Below are positions 55,253 to 64,000 of a DNA stretch of 64,000 nt, piece after piece (position 1 is the first letter of the stretch; every line of letters starts with the position of its first letter). Under the pieces are notes generated by a model. It worked only from the letters and a program-made list of their open reading frames with translations, did no database searches and had not been told where the DNA came from. Source of the stretch: Polynucleobacter necessarius (lineage in GTDB: Bacteria > Pseudomonadota > Gammaproteobacteria > Burkholderiales > Burkholderiaceae); assembly GCF_900095175.1 (NCBI RefSeq), contig NZ_LT606946.1, positions 1,115,591-1,179,590 on the forward strand. Direction: 5' to 3'. The position numbers and the translations under genes were made by a program.

Positions 55253-55261
55253 GCTAGATCT

Positions 55262-56413
55262 ATGAGCGCTACCCTTGAGTTAACTGAAGCCCTCATCTCC
55301 TGCCGCTCGGTAACCCCAGCGGACGGAGGCTGTCAGGAGCTCATTGCCCATCGCCTTCAAGCAATTGGCTTTCATACAGAAAGCGTTATCAGTGGTCCTG
55401 AGAATTTCCAGGTCACTAATCTTTGGGCAATCAAAAAAGGTACATCAGGCGATCAAGGTGAAGTCTTAATGTTTGCAGGCCATACTGACGTGGTACCTAC
55501 CGGTCCATTGGAAAAGTGGACTAATGATCCATTTACCCCAACCATTCGGGATGGCATGCTCTATGGTCGTGGCGCTGCGGACATGAAGACCTCACTAGCT
55601 GCCTTTGTGGTCGCCACAGAAGAATTTGTCATTACCCACCCCAATCACAAAGGCTCGATTGCCTTTTTGATTACCAGTGATGAAGAAGGTCCAGCGAACG
55701 ATGGCACCGTCATCATGTGTGATCGCTTACAAAAGCATGGACAACGTTTGGATTACTGCGTGATTGGTGAGCCTACCTCAGTTGATCAACTAGGCGATAT
55801 GATTAAAAATGGTCGTCGTGGCTCACTCTCAGGCAAGCTTCGAATCAAGGGTATTCAGGCGCATATTGCCTATCCTCACCTTGGCAAAAATCCGATTCAC
55901 ATCTCCTCGCCAGCGATTCAGGCACTAGTCGAGACTGAGTGGGATAAAGGTAATGAATATTTCCAACCAACAAGCTTTCAGATTTCCAATATTCATGCGG
56001 GCACTGGTGCCAACAATGTCATTCCTGGCGAGTTGGTGGTGGATTTCAACTTCCGCTTCTCCACTGAGAGCAAGCCAGAAGAGTTACGTAGCCGCCTAGA
56101 AGCGATCCTTACCGCCGCTGGTCTTGAGTTTGAAATTGATTGGGTCTTAGGCGGCAGTCCATTTATCACCGGTGATGGCGCCCTTGCTGGCGCTCTACGC
56201 AAAGCCATCAAATCCGAAACCAAAATCGATACCGAACTCTCTACCACTGGCGGCACAAGTGATGGCCGCTTCATTGCAAAAATTTGCAAAGAGGTGGTTG
56301 AGTTTGGCCCGATTAATGCGACGAGCCACAAAATTGATGAGTGTGTAAATGTGGATGATGTTGTGCCACTCAAAAATATCTTCCGCAAGACTCTCGAGCA
56401 ACTCGTTGCTTAA
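55262..56413 (+). CDS. dapE: Succinyl-diaminopimelate desuccinylase
   Basis: A 383-residue dinuclear zinc peptidase of the M20 family that removes succinate from succinyl-LL-diaminopimelate. [12 protein letters not shown] carries a zinc His; [12 protein letters not shown] a bridging Asp; SDEEGPA the catalytic Glu; GGTSDGRF and the end VNVDDV complete the family pattern. It follows dapD and precedes prmB by 36 bases. It is intact. Confidence 0.96.
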   Translation: MSATLELTEALISCRSVTPADGGCQELIAHRLQAIGFHTESVISGPENFQVTNLWAIKKGTSGDQGEVLMFAGHTDVVPTGPLEKWTNDPFTPTIRDGMLYGRGAADMKTSLAAFVVATEEFVITHPNHKGSIAFLITSDEEGPANDGTVIMCDRLQKHGQRLDYCVIGEPTSVDQLGDMIKNGRRGSLSGKLRIKGIQAHIAYPHLGKNPIHISSPAIQALVETEWDKGNEYFQPTSFQISNIHAGTGANNVIPGELVVDFNFRFSTESKPEELRSRLEAILTAAGLEFEIDWVLGGSPFITGDGALAGALRKAIKSETKIDTELSTTGGTSDGRFIAKICKEVVEFGPINATSHKIDECVNVDDVVPLKNIFRKTLEQLVA

Positions 56414-56449
56414 ACGTATTCAGCTAATTACTTCCGACATCAATTCCTA

Positions 56450-57346
56450 ATGGACCCTGCGCCCCAGCAATCTCTATCTCTTGATCAATGCATTGATCAA
56501 ATTGCACAACGACTAGAAGCGGCAGATTTACATTACGGTCATGGCGCCATTGATGCCCAGAGCGAAGCTCTGTGGATTGTCAGCAAACAAGTAGATCTCA
56601 GCCCTTCTAATGCACTCGATCACCTAGAGCAGATCATGACTGCCGAGCAAATTGCTAGCACTTTTGAAGTTGCACAAACTCGCATCTCTACACGCAAGCC
56701 CTTGGCTTATATCTTGGGTGAAGCCTGGTTAATGGGTGTGCCATTTTTCTCTAGCGAGCAGAGTATTGTTCCCCGCTCATGGATTGCGGAACTTATCGCA
56801 GATGGCTCACTAGGGCCTTGGCTACCTGCCGATGGCAAAGCACTTGATCTTTGCACTGGCAATGGCTCTCTAGCAATTTTGCTGGCTTTATCCTGCCCAG
56901 ATATTCATGTCAGCGCTTGTGATATTAGCCTGCCTGCATTAGCAGTGGCATCTCGCAACCTGGATCGCCATGGCCTTACTTCTCAAGTAGAACTTTTTGA
57001 AGGTGATCTCTGGGATGCGCTACCAGAGCCCCATGAAGATAATCTGTTTGACCTCATCATTTGCAACCCGCCTTACGTCAATGCGGATTCCATGAAGGCA
57101 CTTCCAGCTGAATATCATGCAGAGCCTGCTCTCGCATTAGCAGGTGGTGATGACGGCATGGATCTCATTCGCAAGATTATTGCCGGCGCTCCTGACTACC
57201 TATCTGAGCGTGGTGCCATTCTGATTGAGATTGGCAATGAGTATGAGCACTTTAAAAAGGCATTCTTACAGATACCTGTCATTTGGATGGAAGTATCTGC
57301 GGGCGATGAGCAAGTCCTACTCATTCAAGCGGAAGACTTACGTTAA
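56450..57346 (+). CDS. prmB: 50S ribosomal protein L3 glutamine methyltransferase PrmB
   Basis: A 298-residue SAM-dependent enzyme that methylates glutamine 150 of ribosomal protein L3. The SAM-binding segment LDLCTGNGSLAILLAL and catalytic LIICNPPYVN are present, with the PrmB segment YHAEPALALAGGDDGMDLIRKI. The N-terminal part has the L3-recognition domain. It converges with radA, whose stop is 12 bases away. Confidence 0.92.
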   Translation: MDPAPQQSLSLDQCIDQIAQRLEAADLHYGHGAIDAQSEALWIVSKQVDLSPSNALDHLEQIMTAEQIASTFEVAQTRISTRKPLAYILGEAWLMGVPFFSSEQSIVPRSWIAELIADGSLGPWLPADGKALDLCTGNGSLAILLALSCPDIHVSACDISLPALAVASRNLDRHGLTSQVELFEGDLWDALPEPHEDNLFDLIICNPPYVNADSMKALPAEYHAEPALALAGGDDGMDLIRKIIAGAPDYLSERGAILIEIGNEYEHFKKAFLQIPVIWMEVSAGDEQVLLIQAEDLR

Positions 57347-57358
57347 CTTACTAAGGTC

Positions 57359-58717
57359 TTAGCTGAGCTCCGCAGCGGCAGAGATGGCTTGATCAATTCG
57401 CTCTACTGGTATCACCCTTAATCCCGGAATCTTTGGCATATTGGCCTTCGGAATAATTGCCACCGTAAAGCCAAGCTTAGCCGCTTCTTTCAGGCGCTCC
57501 TGGCCACGTGGACATGGTCGAATCTCTCCAGCCAAACCAACCTCACCAAAGACAATTAACTCTTTAGGCAAGGCTTTATTCCGAATTGAAGATTGAATTG
57601 CTAATAACACTGCCAAGTCAGCTGCTGGCTCGGAGATCTTCACGCCACCCACTGCGTTTAAGAAGACGTCTTGATCAAAGCACGCTATACCAGCATGACG
57701 ATGCAAGACGGCCAACAACATTGCAAGACGAGCTTGCTCTAGTCCAACCGCCAATCTTCTTGGATTAGGGATATGCGCTGTATCTACTAAAGCCTGAATT
57801 TCTACCAAGAGTGGGCGACTACCCTCTTGCGTTACCAATACACAGGCACCAGGCACCATCTCCGCATGCTGGGATAGGAAAATGGCAGAAGGATTAGCAA
57901 CACCACGCAAACCTTTTTCAGTCATGGCAAATACACCGAGCTCATTGACTGCGCCAAAACGGTTTTTAATCGAGCGCACCAATCTAAACGAAGAGTGAGT
58001 ATCACCCTCAAAGTAGAGAACTGTATCGACAATGTGCTCAAGCACACGGGGACCAGCTAAGTGACCATCTTTTGTCACATGCCCCACCATCAAGACACAG
58101 ATGCCACTGGATTTTGCAGCTCTCGTCAGTTGCGCAGCACACTCGCGCACTTGCGCAACAGAACCTGGAGCTGAACTCAATACTTCTGAATATAAGGTCT
58201 GAATAGAGTCCACCACCAAGACCTGCGGCTTCACCGTATCCATAATGGATAAGAGTTTTTCCAGCTGAATTTCTGCCAGTACTTCTAATTGAGGGGCATC
58301 CAATGCAATCCGTTTTGCTCGTAATGCAATTTGCGCAGCAGATTCTTCACCGCTACTGTAAAGAACATTCATGCCAGCAGCACTCATCTCTGCAAGCGCC
58401 TGTAGTAGTAAGGTTGATTTACCAATACCTGGATCTCCGCCTAACAAAACAACTCCACCAGGAACTAATCCACCACCCAACACACGATCAAACTCTTCGA
58501 CGCCAGTACTAAAGCGCGGGAGATCTTCAGCACTGATAGCGGAAAGTTTTTGACGAGGGAGTGACTGCGCTAAACCCTGAAAACGGGTATTCGAGCTCAC
58601 CTCAGGCAAACCTTCTTCTAGCGTATTCCATGCCTGGCATGAAGGGCATTGTCCTTGCCACTTAGCAGAGGTTCCACCGCATGACTGACAGATATAGATT
58701 GTTTTAATCTTGGCCAA
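57359..58717 (-). CDS. radA: DNA repair protein RadA
   Basis: A 452-residue RecA-related ATPase that helps branch migration and processing of recombination intermediates. An N-terminal four-cysteine zinc finger (CQSCGG...CPSC) is followed by Walker A GGDPGIGKSTLL, the RadA motif KNRFGAVNELGVF, and a Lon-like C-terminal domain. It is convergent with prmB and intact. Confidence 0.95.
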   Translation of the reverse strand: MAKIKTIYICQSCGGTSAKWQGQCPSCQAWNTLEEGLPEVSSNTRFQGLAQSLPRQKLSAISAEDLPRFSTGVEEFDRVLGGGLVPGGVVLLGGDPGIGKSTLLLQALAEMSAAGMNVLYSSGEESAAQIALRAKRIALDAPQLEVLAEIQLEKLLSIMDTVKPQVLVVDSIQTLYSEVLSSAPGSVAQVRECAAQLTRAAKSSGICVLMVGHVTKDGHLAGPRVLEHIVDTVLYFEGDTHSSFRLVRSIKNRFGAVNELGVFAMTEKGLRGVANPSAIFLSQHAEMVPGACVLVTQEGSRPLLVEIQALVDTAHIPNPRRLAVGLEQARLAMLLAVLHRHAGIACFDQDVFLNAVGGVKISEPAADLAVLLAIQSSIRNKALPKELIVFGEVGLAGEIRPCPRGQERLKEAAKLGFTVAIIPKANMPKIPGLRVIPVERIDQAISAAAELS

Positions 58718-58762
58718 AGTATTACCCAGTAATTAATAAGTGAGTGCAGCAGTAAAAATCAA

Positions 58763-59272
58763 TTAATCGAGCTGTGTGCCCGCTTTATTCTCTTGAGCAC
58801 GCTTAGGTGCATCTTTGCGACGTTGCTCTACATCTGCTGCACGAGCAGCTGCTGCCTTTTGCTTCTCTTCAAATTCTTTCTGATTGGCTACACGCTCAGC
58901 TGCTTTTTCAGCAGAGGCGCGCTCGGCGATCTTAGCGGCATCGCGCTGATCCTTAATACTGGTGCGTAACTTACGCTGGACTTCATGCAACTCCACCTCT
59001 TGTACGCGTATCGGATCAATCTCTTTACGATACTGGGCACGAGAATCTTTCAGGCAACTGTTCACCCAATACTTTTGATAGCACTCAGAGTTGGTTTTTT
59101 CCCAACGGTATTTAGCCCAATCGCGTTGCAACTCCAGTTTACGTTCAATCTTGTCGAGCTGCTCAAGCTGAGCTTCTTCAGCAGGGGTAGCCAGCACTAA
59201 AGCGCTGAAGGAGCACGCAAGCAGGAATGCCCCTAATGAAATCAGAGAGCGCAAGGTGACGGGCTTTATCAA
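58763..59272 (-). CDS. Exported coiled-coil protein of unknown function
   Basis: A 169-residue protein with a hydrophobic signal segment (about residues 8-28, ending LVLA). A long charged region rich in Ala, Glu, Lys and Arg follows and should form a coiled coil. Two cysteines flank YQKYWVNS. The start is a TTG at 59272 that overlaps the kup stop codon, and no ATG is available nearby. I do not recognise the family. It is likely periplasmic and co-transcribed with kup. Confidence 0.55.
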   Translation of the reverse strand: MIKPVTLRSLISLGAFLLACSFSALVLATPAEEAQLEQLDKIERKLELQRDWAKYRWEKTNSECYQKYWVNSCLKDSRAQYRKEIDPIRVQEVELHEVQRKLRTSIKDQRDAAKIAERASAEKAAERVANQKEFEEKQKAAAARAADVEQRRKDAPKRAQENKAGTQLD

Positions 59273-61211
59273 ATCTCGACCTTTGCGCCCAGCTCAACTA
59301 TGCGATTGGCAGGAATCTTGAAGAAGTCAGATTGGCGACCGGCATTTTGATACATCCAACAGAACAGGCGTTCACGCCATATTGCCATACCCGGAATTGC
59401 TGATGGAACGATCGTATCGCGCGACAGGAAGAATGAAGTGTTCATTAAATCAAACTTCATACCGAAAGTTTTCTCAATCAAATCAATAATGGAGCCCATG
59501 TCTGGAGTTTCTTTAAAACCATAGATTGCACGCACTACATGGATGTTGCCACCAAGATCCTTCATGGTGATGCGCTCTTCATCGCTGACATAAGGCACAT
59601 CCCAAATGCTGACCTTCAAGAAGAAAACTCGCTCATGTAGAACGTGGTTATGTTTGAGGTTATGCAAGAAAGAAACTGGCAAGTAATCAACATGTGCCGT
59701 CAGGAACACAGCAGCACCCTCAACCCGATGCGGCGGATGCTTGAGCAAGGACTCGATGAAGCTGCCCAGCTGAATACCCTCTTCCATAGCGCGCTTACGC
59801 AAAATCTGACGGCCCCTGAACCAAGTAATGAGGCAAGTGAAGCACAGCAAACCGAGCGCCAATGGGTACCAACCGCCATCTTTAATTTTAATTAAGTTCG
59901 CAGTCCAGAATGCAAGGTCAACTACAAAAAATGCGATCGTGACAAAGCTCACCAAAATGATGTTCATCTTCCATTCACGGAACATCACTACAGCTAGCAG
60001 AATGGTTGTAATCAGCATGGTTGTAGTTACCGAAATACCGTATGCCGCTGCTAGATTCATGGAACCTTTAAAGGAAACAACCGTTGCAACCACCATGAAG
60101 AGTAAGGCCCAGTTGACAATCGGAATATAAATCTGCCCCTGCTCAGAATCAGATGTGTGCAAGATGTTCATACGCGGCATAAAGCCAAGCAAGATAGCCT
60201 GACTTACCAGCGAGTAAGCGCCAGAGATAACTGCCTGCGAAGCAATCACAGTAGCAGCAGTAGCTAAACCCACTGTTGGCCACAAAGCCCAATCTGGAAC
60301 CATTAAATAGAACGGGTTTTTAATTGCCTCTGGGTTAGACAAAACTAAAGCACCTTGACCCAAATAATTAATTAACAAGCTAGGCAGCACCACAAGCAGC
60401 CAAGCGTAACGCACTGGGGTACGTCCGAAGTGGCCCATATCCAAGTACAGTGCCTCAACACCAGTCACAACCAATACAACTGCACCCATCACAATATAAG
60501 CAGTGGTTGGATGGTCAATGATGAAACGCACGGCATACGCAGGATTAAATGCCTCAATGATCTGAGGTGCACCCCCGATATTAATAATGCCCAATACAGC
60601 GAGAGTTAAAAACCATGCCAAGGTAACCGGTCCAAATAACTTACCTACGGCTGCAGTGCCTTGTTTCTGTATCAGAAACAAGGCAACCAAAATCACCAAT
60701 GAAATCGGAATAATGAATTTATGCAAAGCGGGTGCGGCAATCTCAATACCTTCTACTGCAGATAAAACAGAAATTGCCGGCGTGATAACAGACTCACCCA
60801 AGAGCATGCATGCACCAAACATGCCGATAATCATGAAGAAGAAGTAACTTTTTGATTTGCTATCGAAAGAGCGCAATGCAAGAGCCATCAGCGAGAGAAC
60901 GCCACCCTCCCCCTTGTTATCTGCTCGCATAACGAACAAGACATACTTCACTGTCACTACCAAAATCAGGGCCCAGATCATCATGGAAATCACGCCAAAG
61001 AGCACTTCTGGTGTGAACGCAATACCATGCTGAGGATCAAAACATTCTTTCAGCGCATAGAGCGGGCTGGTACCAATGTCACCAAAGACGACACCAATAG
61101 CCGCAAGCATCATGACGCCGAGGCTTTTTTATGCTCGCCGCCCGTTCCATGAACCTCAACTGGGTTCAAAAGTGTGGAGCTAGAAAACTCTGGATTGCTA
61201 ATGATGGACAT
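59269..61211 (-). pseudogene. kup: Potassium transporter Kup, frameshift near the N-terminus
   Basis: A 12-helix K+/H+ symporter. Family sequence starts [23 protein letters not shown] at [16 protein letters not shown] and continues open to 59269. A proper start lies at ATG 61211 with an AAGG ribosome site, giving MSIISNPEFSSS. That frame breaks in a run of six A on the coding strand (61125-61130), and seven A would give [21 protein letters not shown]. The joined length is 647 residues, normal for Kup. An internal ATG at 61113 could still start a protein lacking only the cytosolic N-tail, so function may survive. Confidence 0.85.
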
Positions 61212-61325
61212 CTCAAAACCTTAAGGTGATGTTGCATGGCAATATGTTACTCCTTATGCAGGTTGACTCAGGGAGGATATTTACCCCTCAAAACCGCTTA
61301 TTTAAGCTCTATTTACAGGTATATC

Positions 61326-61355
61326 TCGACAAGGAGCCCTAAAAAATGGTAGAAT
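61326..61355 (+). promoter_or_regulatory. Promoter of the initiator tRNA
   Basis: TCGACA (61326-61331), 18-base spacer and TAGAAT (61350-61355) match sigma-70 boxes and would start transcription a few bases before the tRNA. Confidence 0.5.
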
Positions 61356-61367
61356 TTTAGCTTCAGA

Positions 61368-61444
<77 letters not shown>

Positions 61445-61458
61445 AGAATTACAGCTCT

Positions 61459-61491
61459 AAGCCCTTATTTATAAGGGCTTTTTGCTTTTTT
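61459..61491 (+). terminator. Terminator after the initiator tRNA
   Basis: A perfect 9-bp stem (AAGCCCTTA / TAAGGGCTT) with a 4-base loop at 61459-61480 is followed by a T-rich tail. Confidence 0.8.
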
Positions 61492-61622
61492 GGGGTTTCG
61501 AGTCCAATCCTCACCCCAAAATAGGGAAAAGATCCTTTTTGGATGAGCTCAGTTGTCTACTATCCTAAATACAGGGAATAAATCAACAATTCCCATGAAT
61601 TGCCTATTTTGGAGAACAAGTG

Positions 61623-62591
61623 ATGACATTAACAAGTAAATTGATTGCGATAGCCTGTGGTTCACTCATTAGTTTAGGAGCGATCGCTCAAAACTATCCT
61701 AGCAAACCCATCAAAATCGTTGTGCCGTTTGCCCCCGGTGGAAGCGCCGACATCATTGCACGCAGTATGGCCGAGCCTTTAGGTAAGCAACTCGGTCAAT
61801 CTGTCATTGTTGAAAACAAAGCTGGCGATGGTGGCTCTCTTGGTGCACTAGAAGTGGTACGTGCCCCTAAGGATGGATACACCTTAGGCATGGCTACCAT
61901 TTCTACTACAGCTTCTAATCCTGCAATTAATACCAGGATTGGTTACGACCCGCTGAAGGATTTCACAGCAATTACCAATATTGCGGCAACACCTAATGTG
62001 ATTGTGGTGAACCCATCATTCCCAGCAAGAGATTACAAAACCTTTATCGAGGTCATCAAAAAGAATCCTGGCAAATATTCCTATGCGAGCTCAGGCACTG
62101 GTGGCATAGGTCATATGCAAACAGAATTATTTAAGAGTTTGACTGGAACCTATATTGTTCATATTCCTTGCCGTGGTGCAGGCCCCGGCCTCGTTGATGT
62201 TGTAGCTGGTCACGTGCCCATCATGTTTGACAACCTACCTTCTGCCCTTCCCTTCATCAAAGATGGTCGACTCATTCCGATTGTTATTGCTGCACCAAAA
62301 CGCCTGGCGATCTTGCCAAATGTGCCTACATTTGCTGAGGTAGGCTTAGCACCAGCCAACAGAATGGCTTACTACGGTCTCTTAGGGCCTGCAGGCCTGC
62401 CTAAAGATGTTGTAGACAAGATTTATGCAGCTGCTCAAAAGGCAGTCTTAGATCCTGCCGTCAGAAAACGGATTGAAGATACTGGCTCCATCATTAATGT
62501 GAATGGTCCCGAGGCCTTCTCCAAGGAAATGGCTGCAGAGCTTGCGACCTACAAAGAAGTTGTTACTAAGCAGAAATTAGAATTAGAGTAA
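61623..62591 (+). CDS. Tripartite tricarboxylate transporter substrate-binding protein (Bug/TctC family)
   Basis: A 322-residue exported solute-binding protein. The signal peptide ends near AIAQ. The family start YPSKPIKIVVPFAPGGSADIIAR and the segment ENKAGDGGSLGALEVVRAPKDGYT are typical of Bug proteins, which are very abundant in Burkholderiales. Family role: capture of a carboxylate in the periplasm for a TctAB permease. No permease genes are next to it. The ligand is unknown. It is intact. Confidence 0.88.
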   Translation: MTLTSKLIAIACGSLISLGAIAQNYPSKPIKIVVPFAPGGSADIIARSMAEPLGKQLGQSVIVENKAGDGGSLGALEVVRAPKDGYTLGMATISTTASNPAINTRIGYDPLKDFTAITNIAATPNVIVVNPSFPARDYKTFIEVIKKNPGKYSYASSGTGGIGHMQTELFKSLTGTYIVHIPCRGAGPGLVDVVAGHVPIMFDNLPSALPFIKDGRLIPIVIAAPKRLAILPNVPTFAEVGLAPANRMAYYGLLGPAGLPKDVVDKIYAAAQKAVLDPAVRKRIEDTGSIINVNGPEAFSKEMAAELATYKEVVTKQKLELE

Positions 62592-62664
62592 TCACTAAAT
62601 AATTAAGAGTCGCCTAAGAAAACTGCCCAAGAAAATTTGAGCAGTTTGGCTAAGCTAGATTAGG

Positions 62665-62702
62665 GATTGAGTGCGGCGATGAACTGCACCCAATCTTTTT
62701 TT
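62665..62702 (+). terminator. Possible terminator after the TctC-like gene
   Basis: Arms GATTGAGTGC and GCACCCAATC pair with one mismatch and are followed by seven T. The same DNA may be part of a decayed reading frame on the other strand, so this is uncertain. Confidence 0.35.
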
Positions 62703-62732
62703 CCATGGCCAGTTTTACATCATGGGGCCAGC

Positions 62733-63014
62733 TCAATTAAACCTATCAACATCTCTGCCAGATGCGTGCAAAGCCTTTTGACACAGCGGACAGGTAATGC
62801 CATCCCAATCTTGCAATGAGTCAGCCTCATCGCATTGACTGCAATTTAAACACTCACTCAATCCAATTGAGTTGGGAACCGTGTACTCAGCAACAGCATG
62901 GCACTTCTGGCAAAACTTGACGACATGGGTAAAGTAGACATCCTTCCCCATGCCAAAGGAGCCAATGCAATTAAACCCGCAGCCTCGACAAGCAAAGCGA
63001 TATCTGGTCGTCAT
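62733..63014 (-). CDS. Small cysteine-rich protein, probable zinc-ribbon
   Basis: A 93-residue protein with ten cysteines, mostly in CxxC pairs (9/12, 35/38, 55/58/61, 75/78). This suggests two or more structural zinc sites. No catalytic motif or membrane segment is seen and I do not recognise the family. It starts 10 bases after the lipoprotein gene stop and is probably co-transcribed with it. The intervals and charge fit a nucleic-acid- or protein-binding role, which is inference only. Confidence 0.55.
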   Translation of the reverse strand: MTTRYRFACRGCGFNCIGSFGMGKDVYFTHVVKFCQKCHAVAEYTVPNSIGLSECLNCSQCDEADSLQDWDGITCPLCQKALHASGRDVDRFN

Positions 63015-63024
63015 AGCAATGGGT

Positions 63025-63558
63025 TTATTTATTTAAGGTGTCAAGAAACTGCATCTTAAATTGAGTCATCAATAAAGAACGCTCCTGATTTGCAACGCCA
63101 GTCGTAATTTTTTTATAAATTAAGCCGTCATACACGCGATCTATTTTTGCGAAATAGTTTTGGTAGACCTTGCGAAGTGACGGATTTTGAATTTTCATTG
63201 CAATCTGCCTGCACTTTTGCGTTTCTCGCTTGAACTTTGCAAGCAACACCGTCTCATCTGTGCTTAATTTGTTTGGGGATGAGTACAAGAACTTAGAGCT
63301 TGGATTCGCAGGGTCTAAGGCAAAAATTGTGCCGTTAATAGATTGGGCAGTTTTACCTTCATTGACCGCCTGAATACACAGAGCAATCTCATTTTGAATG
63401 TCATCCTTTGGCTTTGGCGCAGAAGCACTCTTGGAGGGCGCAATTGATGGCTTAGATTGCATAGTTGCCACATTTGATTGCGTTGAAATATTTTCATTGC
63501 TAGCGCAGCCACCCAAAAGCCCTAAAGCAATAGAGCTAATTAATAATAGTTTTTTCAT
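63025..63558 (-). CDS. Lipoprotein of unknown function
   Basis: The ATG at 63558 gives MKKLLLISSIALGLLGGCAS, a lipoprotein signal with lipobox LGGC. The body (about 157 residues) is Ser- and Lys-rich near the start and then helical, with no motif I know. A longer start at 63576 lacks support. It probably anchors in the outer membrane and precedes the cysteine-rich gene. Confidence 0.6.
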   Translation of the reverse strand: MKKLLLISSIALGLLGGCASNENISTQSNVATMQSKPSIAPSKSASAPKPKDDIQNEIALCIQAVNEGKTAQSINGTIFALDPANPSSKFLYSSPNKLSTDETVLLAKFKRETQKCRQIAMKIQNPSLRKVYQNYFAKIDRVYDGLIYKKITTGVANQERSLLMTQFKMQFLDTLNK

Positions 63559-63734
63559 TTTTACCCAAATATCCAAAGCAAATAACTCAATTGGTGAAGT
63601 ATTTGCTAGATTAGTAATAACTCTCGTATGCAGAATGAAGAATACGAAAGCCCTAAATACCTAATATCCATGCATTTGCATGACATATACCCTTGCTAGC
63701 AAATATCGCTAAACAAATGGCGGACTTTAAGGAA

Positions 63735-64000
63735 TTAGGATTTGGGTGGCTTGTAAGGACAGTCGGCTATATCGCCAAGAATGAGCCTATCCTCAGATAG
63801 GTTGTACGCAGATCGAAAATCTGGTGATACTGGAAGCTCTAAAGATGCACTTCCCACATTTCCGGTGACGTGAGACATCAAAAATAAAGTGTATACAGGC
63901 TCTTCATCGCTTGCCACTTCAACTGCAGATAACGAATTTGCGCTGAGCTCAAGAGTAGTGCAGCCAGGCGAGTACAGACAGGCGCGCTCTACTGCGCTCT
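63735..64000 (-). CDS. Unknown protein, C-terminal part only
   Basis: An open frame reaches the right end of the window and ends at 63735, so the start lies outside. At least 87 residues are visible, including CLYSPGCTTLELSAN and LGDIADCPYKPPKS. The segment has no match I can recognise. It may be a secreted or surface protein. Confidence 0.4.
   Translation of the reverse strand, partial: SAVERACLYSPGCTTLELSANSLSAVEVASDEEPVYTLFLMSHVTGNVGSASLELPVSPDFRSAYNLSEDRLILGDIADCPYKPPKS

Overview
The window looks like a chromosome segment from a moderately low-GC betaproteobacterium of the Burkholderiaceae, most probably Polynucleobacter. The evidence is gene order and protein sequence. There is a long envelope/translation block (rpsB-tsf-pyrH-frr-uppS-cdsA-dxr-rseP-bamA-skp-lpxD-fabZ-lpxA-lpxB-rnhB-rRNA methyltransferase), followed by ppsR/ppsA. 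The smc-zipA-ligA order, smpB divergent from ratA-rnfH, and a Bug/TctC-type binding protein also fit. About one protein gene in four (15 of about 61) is broken. I see 15 frameshifts, 4 in-frame nonsense codons and one probable internal in-frame deletion. Core genes are mostly intact. This fits a genome in an early stage of reduction, such as the Euplotes endosymbiont Polynucleobacter necessarius. Indel errors in an uncorrected assembly could explain some of the homopolymer frameshifts, but not the nonsense codons, the deletion or the genes with several lesions.

Layout. 1-5.2 kb: the end of a GT9 glycosyltransferase gene, a PAP2 phosphatase, rlmJ, a frameshifted SOUL heme-binding protein, ldcA, tadA, queD (nonsense) and queE. 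5.2-9.4 kb: two tandem lipoprotein paralogues of unknown function (one broken), a triply damaged B12/radical-SAM gene and a frameshifted ferritin-like gene. 9.4-13.8 kb: guaA, guaB, rnfH, ratA and divergent smpB. 13.9-17.9 kb: the Anbu (proteasome-related protease) operon, in which all three accessory genes (ATP-grasp, alpha-E, transglutaminase) are frameshifted and only the protease is intact. 17.9-21.5 kb: VOC protein, HMG-CoA-lyase-like gene and CaiB (broken) in one operon, with a broken divergent LysR gene.

21.5-27.0 kb: ppsA intact, its regulator ppsR carrying two frameshifts, and a frameshifted repeat-rich autotransporter. 27.2-42.1 kb: the envelope/translation block on the minus strand, intact apart from a frameshift in rseP. 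42.4-47.6 kb: map and glnD on the plus strand, then a NUDIX hydrolase and an AT-rich MFS gene with a nonsense codon. 47.6-57.3 kb: ligA, zipA and smc on the minus strand, and dapD, dapE and prmB on the plus strand. 57.4-64 kb: radA, a secreted coiled-coil protein, kup (frameshifted near its start), initiator tRNA-Met, a TctC-like binding protein, a cysteine-rich small protein, a lipoprotein and a partial unknown gene.

The intact genes cover lipid A and phospholipid synthesis, outer membrane assembly, purine synthesis, translation, DNA ligation and chromosome structure. The broken ones are mainly regulators, accessory metabolism and surface or transport functions. The lesions often split a functional pair: ppsA without ppsR, queE without queD, Anbu without its partners. 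No gene-free stretch exceeds about 260 bases. I saw no CRISPR array, insertion sequence, prophage or rRNA gene.
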